DNA from: Anaeramoeba flamelloides
Taxonomy: Eukaryota > Metamonada > Anaeramoebidae
DNA length: 64,000 nucleotides
NCBI GenBank assembly: GCA_027625915.1
Contig: JANTQA010000032.1
Coordinates: 8,990,001 to 9,054,000, forward strand
Direction of reading: 5' to 3'
Of this stretch, positions 1 through 11,300 are shown one piece after another (within the stretch, counting starts at the first letter, position 1; every line of letters starts with the position of its first letter). The notes under the pieces were generated by a model. That model was given only the letters and a program-made list of their open reading frames with translations. It was not told the DNA's origin and made no database searches. The translations under genes and the position numbers were made by a program.

Positions 1-1
1 T

Positions 2-409
2 TTAATTACCAGATTTGTTAGCCTTCATATATGCTGTAATGATATTTTAAAAAAATTAAAAAAAAAAAAGGATAAAGACTTTTATCGTGTCATCTATCTT
101 TTCATTTATCAAACATTGTCAGTATTTTTTGAAAATGTCTTAGCTTTCCATTTAAAATTCAAAGAATATAAATCAGCCGCAAATACAAACATTAAAGCGC
201 TAAAAAATAGTACGTTCAAGCATTTTAAACAAAATATCATATTCTTTAAAAATTTGATAATCAGAGAAAGAGATGAATTCTCTTTGCAATCAGTCCCTAA
301 TTTAATTCTACAACTCTTTAATAAAATTTTTAATCAAAATGAAGACAAATATTTGATAAAAGGTTTGATTCAAATTAAAGAACTTTTATTAACAGAATGG
401 AATAATTAA
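2..409 (+). CDS. 3' end of an unidentified gene (partial, C-terminal 135 residues)
   Basis: The frame is open from base 2 to a TAA stop at 407-409 and runs off the left edge, so the true start lies outside the window. The visible 135 residues are basic and hydrophobic, rich in Lys, Asn, Phe, Ile and Leu. They look alpha-helical, with segments such as FHLKFKEYKSAANTNIKALK and VPNLILQLFNKIF, and end in KELLLTEWNN. No ATG gives a sensible start, so this is probably the last exon or the tail of a long ORF; an intron acceptor inside bases 1-20 cannot be excluded. I see no domain I recognise. The composition (mixed hydrophobic helices, no homopolymer bias) is more protein-like than the spacer that follows, which is why I keep it. 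The function is unknown. Confidence 0.5.
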   Translation, partial: LITRFVSLHICCNDILKKLKKKKDKDFYRVIYLFIYQTLSVFFENVLAFHLKFKEYKSAANTNIKALKNSTFKHFKQNIIFFKNLIIRERDEFSLQSVPNLILQLFNKIFNQNEDKYLIKGLIQIKELLLTEWNN

Positions 410-3048
410 TTTTTTTATCATCATCAATCTTACTCTTTTTTTTTTTTTCTTTCTTTCTTTAAATTTCTTAATTGATATTATATATATATATATATATATT
501 GGATAATATTACAGTGATCGATTTTTTTTTATTTATTAATTTTTGTTTTCCTTTTTCTTATTAATATTTATTAATGCTTTTATCGATAATTAATCTGAAG
601 TAAATTTTATTTTTTTTATTTTTTTGCCACTAAAAATTTAAATTATTTTTCAAAAATGTTAACTCACTTTATAATGTTAATGAAAGTTTTTTTGAGGTTT
701 TATTCCAGATTCTTTTCAATAAAATATTTTCAATTTTTTGGATTAGAATCATTTTTTCGAATTTTTTAAATGCTTGTTTTCCTTTTTCAATTTTAGTTTT
801 GCTTTTTCTTTTTCAAATTTTTGTTTCTTTTTCTTAATTTTTTTTTTTTTTGATCCTTTTTTTTTGTGAAAGATAATGTGGAAAAAAAATAATATTTTTG
901 AATAAAACAGATAATCATGTAAAAATTTAGACTTTGTAATGTCTTTTATAGCGAATTTAATTATTTGCCATAAAAAATTTTCTGTTCAACTTTTTTTCAA
1001 TCAAATTTCAATAATAAAAAAATGGGTAATTCTCATTTCAAAAATTGTGACTCACCTGAAATAATAAGTCCAAGTGTGTGTATGTGTATGCTCATTTATT
1101 TGTTTTCAAAAAAAAACTAATTATTACTTTTTATTAATTGTAATACACTTTATAAGTATTTTATTCTATAAAAACTTTATTATTCTAAAAATTAAAATAA
1201 ATAAAACCAAAAACTAAACAAAAGTTAACAATTTTTGTAAATGAGCATTAAGGATTTTTTATTATTTCACTTTCACTGAAAAAAAGATAACAAGAAGATT
1301 TTTTACTAATAATTATCTGATTTTTAAAAAGACATAATAATTGTATCATATTTCTTAATTTTTATTGGTATTTTTGAAAATATTTTTTATTTTTTTTTTC
1401 AGCTAGACTTTGTGTGGTAAAATACAAAAAAAAAAAAAAGGAAAGAAAACAAAATGAAAAAGAAAAAAAGAAAGAATAATAATAATTTTAAAAAGTAAAA
1501 GCTATACTTTAATAAAATTAGAAAAAATGATTATGATCTATAAAATTGAAAAAAAAAAAATTGATAAGAATATGAAATAAATACAGAAAACAACACCCAA
1601 TTACATTATAAAGTGAGTCAAATTTTTTGAAAAATAGTTGTATCATTATTAAATTACGACATAGAAGAATTTCATAGATCCTTGGACAGGTATAAATCAT
1701 AAAGTTTAATTAATTTTCACTATTGGTGAATTATTATGTATAAAAACAATATTATGGTGTTCAAAAATATCTGGATTTATTTGATTAAAATTGGAAACAG
1801 AAGATAAGATAATTAAAATTATAGCTGTTTTTGTGACCAAATATAAACAAAATAGAAAATTATAAATTAGAAAATTGAATTTAATTTAATCTATTCTAAA
1901 AAATCGAAATTAATAAACTTAAAAATAAATCCAATTCTGAAAATCAATTTCAATTAATATTTTTTTTTCGAAAAAATTTTCTCCGAAATTATAATCAAAA
2001 AAATCATTAAAAATAAAAATTTTTGGGATGGTTTTTATTAAACTTTGAAAAATTAGAAACAAATAAACCAATAATTATTAATAATATTTTATTGTGCTTA
2101 TTTTCAATTATGGTAATGTGTTGATCATAGGGCGTACTTAGTTGATACAAGTGATAATTTTTAAAAAATTGAATAATTCTTCTTAAAAGATAATATAAGA
2201 TTTTTACTAAAAATTATTAATTAAAAATATTATAATTTGTAAAAAACATTGAATTAAAATAATTTGACAATAATAAATAAAGGATGTAACTTCCAGATGT
2301 ATTAGGGCTATATATTATAAAAATCATTCATTTGTATTGGTTAAGGTGAATGTGATCTGATAACCGCATATTAAAATTATTTTGAATTGTCAAAATAAAA
2401 GAGGTATATTCTAGTTTTTTTCCTTAATTTTTTTTAGATCTCATAAACCGCTCTGAGAAAAGTTTTCAAAAATACTACCAAGAATATAATAATCAAAGTA
2501 GTTTTTTTTTAAAGTCAAATATTAGTCTGAAAGGCAATGATCACCTCAAATAATAAACAACTGTTTTCCAGTAAAGTAATACTATCCTTTGTTCAATACT
2601 CTATAGTTTGTGGGAATTTTCAAAAACCCAAATAAAAACACAAAAAATCAGATTTTTAGAAAAATTAAATTATTTTAATCCTTTGGATAATAGATCTCAT
2701 TTACCTTTATCAAAATGAAAGAATGGTATTGGTAATGTGTGTTCAGAATTCATTTCGAAAAGTACCTCATTTACCTTGTTTTTAAAAAGTTTAACCATAT
2801 AATTTTCAAAATCGGCTGTAAAAAAAAATGATAATTTTTAAATATATCCCATTTCTTAATTGAATTGAGAACTCTTTTGAAATAATTTCGAAAAATGGCT
2901 TTAATATTTTTAAAATTATTATTGGGAGACGAGGAAATAAAAAACAATAAAAAACAATAATCATAATAATCATTATTAATTTGTATAAAATGAAAAATCA
3001 AAACCAAAATTAAAATAAAAATAAAAATAAAAATAAAAATTGATACAT
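410..3048. other. AT-rich spacer, no gene seen
   Basis: This spacer holds poly-T and poly-A runs, a short (AT)n tract near 479-499, a GT-rich patch at 1072-1090 and one inverted-repeat element (separate entry). Short open frames on the minus strand (1518-1700 and 2771-3055) are A/T low-complexity with no domain-like content, and I do not count them as genes. No tRNA or snRNA signature is visible. Confidence 0.6.
644..1635. repeat. about 1-kb inverted-repeat element, possible degenerate DNA transposon
   Basis: The left arm at about 644-680 (core ACTCACTTTATAATGTTAA) is matched in reverse complement at about 1601-1635 (core TTACATTATAAAGTGAGT), with flanking TTTTTCAAAAA also shared. A third related motif, TTTCAAAAATTGTGACTCAC, lies inside near 1037, and a fourth, TTTCAAAATCGTGACTCACC, sits near 63840. 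No transposase ORF and no clear target-site duplication is visible. The classification is inferred from symmetry only. Confidence 0.4.
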
Positions 3049-4332
3049 CTACCAATAGGGATGTAATAAGACCGGGTTATCCCAATGGCTTTGGTTTTCA
3101 AAAGATTTGGAATTAAAATCATAAACACAATTTGGAGACATTGATGTTATCAAATTGTTCATTCGATCGTTCCTTTCAAAGGTATTGATTAACCCTTCAT
3201 AAACGACAAAAGTGAAAGCTGTTGATGGGATCAAGACGGCCAGTTTTGTGCTTAAACCTTTTGCGAACCCCTTTAGTCCTTCTTCAGACCAAACTGTCCG
3301 AAAGCTTTTAAATAAGTTCCCATATTTTTCGTTCCCATCAGACACAAATCGTCTGGTTTGCATTTTGTATTTTATGACGTCAAAAGGAGCCGAGGCTGTT
3401 GTTGCGATCAAAGTCGCGATTGTTGAAGAAACGACATGGTTAACTGGCCCAAGCATAACGTTGACTTCGCCTCTTTCGTTTTCACTCACTTTGCCCATGA
3501 TCCGAGTTTTCCAGAGCTGGCACCAATCTTTAAACCATTTTTTGGAAATGGGGTTGGAATTATTATGAGAATAAACTGTTGAGTCAGTAATGTTTTCTTG
3601 GCCCCTCTTAAAAGGGAAAATTTGTAGGAATCTTTTCTTTTCTTCTTTTTCTTTTTCTCTTTGTTTTTGTTTTTTGTTTTCTTTTTGGATTTGTTTTTGT
3701 TTCTTTTTTTGTAAAAATCTATTTTTGAGCAAGGAAATTTGTTTTTCTTTGATCCGATCATAGACATTCCAATAAATTGGATCAGAAATTAGGTCACGTA
3801 AAAAAAATGGTGTAAAGCCATCAAAAAGTGAGACCAACCCGTATTTGTTATAGCTATATTTGAAAACCTCTGAAACGGAGTTTAACTCCAAATTGTGGAC
3901 GTCCTTTAAATGGAAATAATGCTTAGCAATGTCAAGTGGGTTTTTGATCGTAATGACCATTGTTCTTGAGAGCCTCCCGAGCATAAAGTCAACAAGATCA
4001 AATGGTAGAGCCTTTGTTTTCCTATTGAAAATTCCACCCAAATTATCGCTATTCGTTTTTGTTTGGTTGTATGATCGTCGCTTTCTTGCAGCCTTTGAAT
4101 AGTGGTAGATTAAAAACGAAAAGCCAGAGGACGGAGCGCTAATTAAGACAGCCTTCGCAGAGGATCGAAATAAATTCGAACTATTAAAACCTGAAAACAT
4201 GATACGCGATTTGAGGGTGTCAACCGGACTAAAGAGAAACTCAGTTGAAAGCCTTGCAATACACCCCGCCATAAAGTGTCTTGTTAATTTGTAATTTGGT
4301 TTTTCTTTTGATTTTTCTTGATTAGATGCCAT
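3049..4332 (-). CDS. Mitochondrial carrier family (SLC25-type) protein, 427 aa
   Basis: The protein should be a six-helix carrier moving a small metabolite across the inner membrane of a mitochondrion or related organelle. All three tandem repeats carry the family signature PX[DE]XX[KR]: PVDTLK at residues 36-41, PLDIAK at 132-137 and PFDVIK at 316-321. The third repeat also has the EEGLKGFAKG matrix-helix element near 350-359. Repeat 1 spans about 15-85, repeat 2 about 110-205 and repeat 3 about 290-385. The family usually has about 300 residues; the excess here is an insert at about 206-290 between repeats 2 and 3, whose first part (about 206-233) is nearly all Lys, Gln and Glu, plus a 40-residue C-terminal tail. 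There is one exon, with start ATG at 4332 and stop TAG. The repeat-1 wording PVDTLK resembles S-adenosylmethionine carriers, but the substrate cannot be assigned from sequence alone. Confidence 0.9.
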   Translation of the reverse strand: MASNQEKSKEKPNYKLTRHFMAGCIARLSTEFLFSPVDTLKSRIMFSGFNSSNLFRSSAKAVLISAPSSGFSFLIYHYSKAARKRRSYNQTKTNSDNLGGIFNRKTKALPFDLVDFMLGRLSRTMVITIKNPLDIAKHYFHLKDVHNLELNSVSEVFKYSYNKYGLVSLFDGFTPFFLRDLISDPIYWNVYDRIKEKQISLLKNRFLQKKKQKQIQKENKKQKQREKEKEEKKRFLQIFPFKRGQENITDSTVYSHNNSNPISKKWFKDWCQLWKTRIMGKVSENERGEVNVMLGPVNHVVSSTIATLIATTASAPFDVIKYKMQTRRFVSDGNEKYGNLFKSFRTVWSEEGLKGFAKGLSTKLAVLIPSTAFTFVVYEGLINTFERNDRMNNLITSMSPNCVYDFNSKSFENQSHWDNPVLLHPYW

Positions 4333-5197
4333 GAAATATTTTTACAAAGATAAAGTCTATTAAGAAGAAAAATAAGCAAAAAATAGTTTTTTGAGAAACT
4401 TTTCTTAATATTTTCTTCTTTCAAATTTTTACAGATTTAATGACTGTACTTTTTTAATACTCCCAAAACATGAAAAGTCTTAATCCTCTTCAAAACAAAT
4501 TTGAGTTCAGAAACACATTTTTAACCCAAAGAAAATAGTCCTCAAATTTAACCATTTCCTGAACTATTAATTGGTCTTTCTAAAAAAAAATATTAACACT
4601 TTTTTCTTCTTATTCAAACACAAGATCTCTAACAACATTAAATAATATAAGTATGATCAAATCAATCTTGTTGGTAAACTCTTTTATCAGAAAAGAAAAT
4701 ATTAAATTATGAATGAAATTATGTTTTATTCCCTATTTACTCAATTTATCTTGTTTTTTTTTTGAAATGAAAAATTATCAAAAAATAATTGTTTTTTGAG
4801 TTAAATATGTTCTAATTTGATTCTTCATTAATAGGAATTTCGTTTTGATAAAAAATAGAACTTGACAAATCAATGTCATATTTCCTTTTGGTTTATTTTA
4901 AATATAATTGATCTTTTCATGGGGAAGATTTCTAGAAAAAAAGAAACATTGTTTTTAATTGCGCGACTGATTGGTAGAGATGTGAAAGGGTTATTTTGAT
5001 AATAGAATTTTTTTTAAAACTTTTAAGTAGTGATTTGATTTGAACTTTTTGATAATTTAGGTTAATATATATTTTATGTTCTCATGGGATTGAAATAAGG
5101 CACTGTAACAAATAAAAACAATTTAAAAGAATTTCAATAAAACAAAGTCTAAATAGTATAATTTTTTGAATTTTTCAGTATTTTGATCGAAAGGCCT

Positions 5198-6584
5198 TTA
5201 AGGGAGTAGCCACGGTATTGCAAAATTTTTCACTTTTTTGCAATTTTGAAAAGGATCAGAAAATAACATTTTTTACTTTGGTTGTACCTCAATGATTTTT
5301 ATTATTTAAAGTACTTCATTCATTATATTTTTTAAATTTTTTTTTCAATGTCTCAAAGAAATTGCCACAATAGAATGTTGAGTTGAATTGCAAAAAATAG
5401 TGTTTTGAATGTTGAATAACTTATCTTTTATCCTTCTCTCAACATTCTATTGTGGCATTTAATTTTTTCATTTTTTATTTTTTATCATTTTTGAGATTTT
5501 TTTAATCCTGACAACATTAAGCAATTAGAAATATTTTTTTATTAGTGGCATTGGGGATTAATGGATTTTGTTTAAAAAGAACAACAACCTTACAATTGAG
5601 AGAATCATAAAAGGAAACATAAATGGGACTTAAATAGCTAGAAGGATTCCAAAATTAGAATAATTAAGTCAAATTATTACTTATTAGGATTTTAAATAGT
5701 TGGGTTTAGTGGAATTGGAGAAGTGAATATGATAATATGTTATCAAAGTTTAAATCACAAAATAGCCATAAGTTTTATTCTAAGAATCTGAAATTATCTT
5801 CTCCCAAAATTAAAACTAAACCCCATTCCAAAAATTTGGACACATCAGAAAATCAAAAATAGGAAAACAAAAACTCAATTTATTATATTTTTCCAAATGT
5901 AATATAAAACCATATTTAAATAACCTAGTATTAATGGTTTTTTAAGTAATCATTTTCATCCAAATATAAGAAAACAATATAAAATAAAAAATCAAAACAA
6001 GTCTATCCAAAATAAGGAAACGAGCTGAAATGAAAGAGTTTGAACAAAAAATATATTGGTAGATTTGTTAAAATTACACCAACAATGGTTGATCGATCAA
6101 ATGATAAGATACCATGCACCGGTTGTATGTGGATTTTTCAATTTTTGATACTCAACATTAACATTCTATCAACCATCTATAAAAAAATTTTCAGATCTAA
6201 CTAAACAGATTAAGTAACTGAAAAATTGAAAATGAAAACAAAAACAAAAAAAGACAAAAAAATGAAATAGTTTGTTGAATTAAAATTAATTTCCAATAGG
6301 ATGTAAAGTGTAGTATTATTGTTATTTTTCCAACTGTTTAAACTGTGTCCTAATTAATTCAATTAAGTTTATTTTAATAAAAAAATGATAAAAAAAAAAA
6401 AAAACTATTTTATCAATATAATCTCAATTTTTTTATTGTTGAACATTACTAAAAATTAAAATATCAAATAATTTTTTTAAAAAAATTTTTAGAGAATCTA
6501 GGATCACACGCAACTAAAATAAAATGTTCTTATCTCATCTCTCTCAAATTTTTATCATGTCTTATGGTGTAGCTACTCCCTTAA
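5198..6584. mobile_element. TTAA-flanked non-autonomous DNA transposon, piggyBac-like by target site
   Basis: The left end at 5198 reads TTAAGGGAGTAGCCAC and the right end at 6569-6584 reads GTAGCTACTCCCTTAA, so the termini are inverted copies (GGGAGTAGC/GCTACTCCC) each bordered by TTAA. The body of 1379 bp has no substantial ORF, so it would depend on a transposase from elsewhere. A TTAA target is characteristic of piggyBac-type elements, but the terminal bases are not the classical CCC, so the superfamily is an inference. A truncated second copy lies at 52240-52515. The internal perfect hairpin is listed separately. Confidence 0.65.
5363..5457. repeat. Perfect 20-bp hairpin inside the TTAA element
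   Basis: TGCCACAATAGAATGTTGAG at 5363-5382 is exactly reversed as CTCAACATTCTATTGTGGCA at 5438-5457, with a 55-nt loop. It is unusually GC-containing for this spacer and exact over 20 bp, although the surrounding element is degenerate. Confidence 0.8.
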
Positions 6585-8320
6585 GATCAAAAGATTTTTT
6601 GAAATGACCAAATCAAATATAGTATAAGATAAAAAGGGATTTTTATGAATATACTTACCAGTTATATCCAATTTAAATGAATTATATTGCTAGATTTGAA
6701 GTAAACTATATCTTGTGATTAAAAATAATTTGGTTAAAGCCTGTAACAGGAGTATTATGGTTTTCTAACTTTACAGGGTAAATTCCGAATTTGTTTAATA
6801 ATAGTTTTACCCAATCTACAAATTTTGGAAAAAAACCTAAATTTAAACAAGATTCATCAACTTCCTATTCTTTTAAATCAATAGACTTATAGAGAAAAAG
6901 AGTATATATTGATGATCAAATATGAAACTTACACAAGAACGAAATAAAACTATAATATAGTGGGATATCAATAAGTTGGTTCATTAAAATAATTGATATT
7001 TATAAGGGTTTATTTGTTTTTTATAATATTATTATTTTACTCCAAGAATAACACAAAAAAATTAGTCACTGTGTTTAATTTATAATACTTTTTTTTTTTT
7101 TGAAATTTATCCAAAATTTAAAAATATAAAAAATCAAAATCCAATAACTTTCAATTGTAATAGTTTTTACAATTCAAACTCTTAAAAAACTTTATAATTT
7201 GAACAATTTTCCGAATTTCATTTTCCATAAATAGTTTAAGGTTTTTGAAAGCTAACCTAATATTTTTCAAATAGATAACTTTACAAAAATTTCAAATAAA
7301 TTTAAAATGTTATCTTTTGTTAATTATGATTTTCTAACCCTTTTTTTGGCTTACAAAAGTTTGTATCAAGTATTTGAAATATGAAAATTTATGAAAGGAT
7401 CGGAAAGAATAAAATCTTGAAGATTTTCAAGTTGAATGTCTTAAAAAGTCTTGAAAGTATTTATATGTAAACTAAAATTCAAAATTTTCGACACAGCTAA
7501 AACGTTACAAACAATCACAATAATACAATTTCATTCAAATTGGAGATAATTTTGATTTTTTTAAAATCTGAAAATCATTTTTTCAACTTGTCGTTTTTGT
7601 TTTCATTTCATTGTTTGAATTACGTAATTTGTTTCGTTGGATCAAAAATTTTTTTCAACCCTTGATATTAGGTTATAGTCAAGTTGTTCCAAATAGAAGA
7701 ACTCAAATAAAATTAGTTGGTAGTATCTAACCTTTGATCGATCAATATTCCTAATAGAATTTCAACAAATTTACTAATGTATTTTTTTGTTTTGCTCTCT
7801 CCAAAATTTTTAACACACCCATGATTTATTTATATTGATAATTATTTATTTATTGTTTTGTGAGTATTGTAATTTATAAACAAGTGTTAACATTTCAATT
7901 AGTGAATGGTTCTAATTTGGTAAATCTTCTTGAATTGATTAAATAAGTTTTTTTTTTCACAAATCGAATTTTGGTGTGTTAAAAATTTTGAATTGGGGTT
8001 TATTCTGCTATTCTTGTCATGCTTATTTTTTTTTTTCAAAATTGGGCATTTTTTCCTAAAATAAAAAAAAATAAAATAACCCTTAGATATTTTGTATTTG
8101 ATTTAAATAGAAAACAATTCGTTCACGAATCGAAAACTCTTAAAATGATACCAAAATTAAACAGAATCAGAAAAAACATAAAATGTATAAAAATAAAAGG
8201 TTTTAAAAATAATAACAAAAAAAAAAATTAAAATATTAGAATTTATTGTTTCTTAAAATCGAAGTAACAAAAAATTGATAAAAAAAGAAATAATAATAAT
8301 AATAAAAAAACTAAAAAAAA

Positions 8321-11300
8321 TTAAAAATCTTTATCCCAAATGACAATTGCTGTACCTAGTTGTTGGAAAACGTTTTGATGGAAATTCTGAGGGATTGGCA
8401 AATCGACTGAAAACAACAATTCAAGACGGGTTGAATTAAGGTACACTGGCAATGTGATTGTATTTTTAACCTTTTCGTCTGACTTTTGTACCCATATTAA
8501 TAAAACATTATTGAGGAGGTTTGAGATTTGGTCTGTAATTCTCAGTGATCTATTGTTATAAACTGCGCCTTCGAGCAAGAGTTTATTCAAATAATAGCTT
8601 TGGTTGGTTACTCTTTGCTTTGTGTCGATTGAAATTTGTAATTGTAAAGTTTCGAGTGACCATTCCATGGCGTGTGCTGCTGATTGTCTTGTCGCTGTTA
8701 TAAAAGCGGAGGGGTCGAACAATCCGCCGAGCCATATACCCTGTGATCGGCAAAGGTCGCTTGACGATGCGATTACGGACAATTGTTTAATTCTGGAGGA
8801 GAAGTCTGCGATCCAATGGTCCACTGTGATGTCATCGATGGGGTATAATTTCCATGATTTGGGCACCTGTCCGAGGGACAGTTCTGTGATCATCTTTTTG
8901 AATAGCCCTGAATTTTTACGTTTGCCGTTACAAATGGACTGGATCACGGTCAAATCATCGATCACGATTTTCAAAATCCTTTGCCCCAGTTTAATCTCTG
9001 TGTTGAAGCATCTCCACATTGGGTTTTGTATTGATGTTTTCGTTTGTTTTAATGAATTCAATGAATGAGGGATTTGGTGTAACCATTGTTGGGTACTGGT
9101 TTCAAGGGTCTTTAGCCACATTGGCCTTTTATCCTTTTTCATGTTTTTGCTGATTTGTTGTTTCTCGTTCTGGTTATCTTCGTCGTCGATGTCTTCAAAA
9201 ACATTTTGCATTTTTCTTAAGGTGGTGATTGTAGCTCGGCCTTTGTTCGATAATAATAATAGTTCTGCATTCTTTGGTAAGCCAAGCCATGTTGGGTTTT
9301 CTGTTCTGGGCAATTCATCAACCCATTTCAAATAGGTCTTAAGGTCTGTGCCGTTGGGTGGCCTTAATACAAATCGTTCATTGGTTTCTGGGTTAATATA
9401 ATCGACTAATTTGAAGTCCTTTGAAAAGCTTTCTGGCACAAACAAATTTTGAAGCATCCCCTCCAATAGGGTATGATCAAATGCGTTATCAACTCTGCCG
9501 CCATACATGACGTCTCCGAGGAGCTTTCTAATTGCCTCCCATGGGATATTTCGTGGATCGATGTTATTTTTGTTCAGCCCAATTTTGTCGATCCAATAGT
9601 CGATGGTATCCAATGATGTGCGCTGATCGCTTTCATTAAATTCATACCCCTTCGACCAACCGAGTGGCCTATATCTGATCCTTTCTTGGACAATGGAATG
9701 GAACCATGCCAGTAAAAAGTAAAGCCTAGATCGTTGTTTGGGCTTTTGGTTGATTCTTTCATTGGATATCATGGAAAAGGTATGGTACAGATTAGCTTGG
9801 ATACCTGGGGGTGGTTCAAAGACAAAGATTTGGGAAATTCTAATAAAGGTAGGTGGCAGTTTGTCGTTGAATTCTGTTGTCAGAAAGATTCTAAACCTTG
9901 GGTCTGTTGAGGGTATTGAAGTGATCCTCTTTTCCAGATCCGTCAGCCACTTGGGAGTCAGGTGGACATTTTTCAGGAGCACCCACGTGCCCTTCCTTGC
10001 TGCGCTGGTTACTGCATTAAAGGCATTTCTTCTTGATTCACTGGAGCCGATAGCTATGGAGGTACAGTGGACACCCAACTCTTTAACTAGTTCGTCTACT
10101 CGGATCGAGGGGTCATGGCCCGGTTGGGCACATAATAGAATGGGCACGATTGTCTTGGAATTTCCCTGTTCCAAAACGATTTTTAAGTCTAATTCAGGGA
10201 GGGACAAAAATCCCTTGCCTAATACCTCTTCTACAAATTGCGATCCAGCAGCTAAAATACGATCTGGATGAAGGGCCTTGATCAAGAGCAATCGTTTAAA
10301 TAGACTATCTATATTATCCTTCGTAAATTGTCGTTCAAATGATTGAGGAATGGTGGTTTCTGCATTATTCGATTTAAAGAATCTTTTCCATTGGCTCGAA
10401 TTGCTTTTCATATTGCTTGATAAATTGCTAAAGCTTCTCAAGGTTAATAACCGTTTCAATTGGTTTCTTTGTGATTTATTGATATTGAATGTCTTGGTGA
10501 AATCCAAATTGACCTTTGTTTGGATTCCGCTGCTGATATTCAGCAAAAAGGATAACTCCTTTTCGTCGAGTTCCTTATCGATTTCCTGCAACCTAATCTG
10601 TGCCAATCGAAGTCCAAAGGTTAAATGATCTCTGTTTAATAGCCCCACTGCTACTCTTCTAAATAGAGTTGCATATAAATCCCGTGACAGTATTTGCAGT
10701 CTTTGTTGCTTGTCTTCCTTGACCGTTTCCAATTTGGGGTTATTCACGTTTACAACCTTTTTAAATATTTCCAAAAAGAAGTTCAAGCTGAATTGATAAA
10801 GGAAATGAACGATGGACATCTGCTCTAAGACAAAATACATTCTACTCGTAGCAAGAGAAAATGGTTGGTAGAGATTTGAAATCTTTTCAATTTCGTCCCA
10901 GGTTTTGTCAGCCTCTAACGCCTTTTTATTAATTTCGTCAGCCTGCTTCTTCAATTTGACAAGGCTATTTAAAACAGTATTATCATCCAAGATGGATCCT
11001 TCCACTCTTTGTAAGGTGTTTAATAATTCCTTCTCCAATTTTCTAATTTGCAGTTTAAACTCGCCCTGTAATTTCAATACATTGGATCTTGCTTCATCGA
11101 TATCCGGTCTTTCAGTCTTCAGGGTATGATTTAAACACTGGCTTTGTAAAGAGGCCAATGTGACAGTGAAATTACAAAATGTGACTCTGGAGCACAAGTC
11201 CGGGGTGAAATTGAAAGTAGGATCCCTTGTGGTCATAAACATTTTGAACGCTGGTGAAAAATCGATATTTTGATCGCCCAACCTAATGAGCTTCCTTCCA

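Larger units (their letters stand above)
4333..8320. other. AT-rich spacer between the carrier gene and dynein 3' end
   Basis: The middle third is taken up by a TTAA-flanked inverted-repeat element (5198-6584, separate entry). The rest is A/T-rich with many homopolymers. A 70-codon open frame at 8019-8231 (+) is Lys/Asn low complexity and is not supported as a gene. No RNA gene was recognised. Confidence 0.6.

Noticed and set aside
3212-3568. 118-codon + strand frame opposite the carrier gene
   Set aside because: It is an antisense shadow; the minus strand carries all three carrier signatures.
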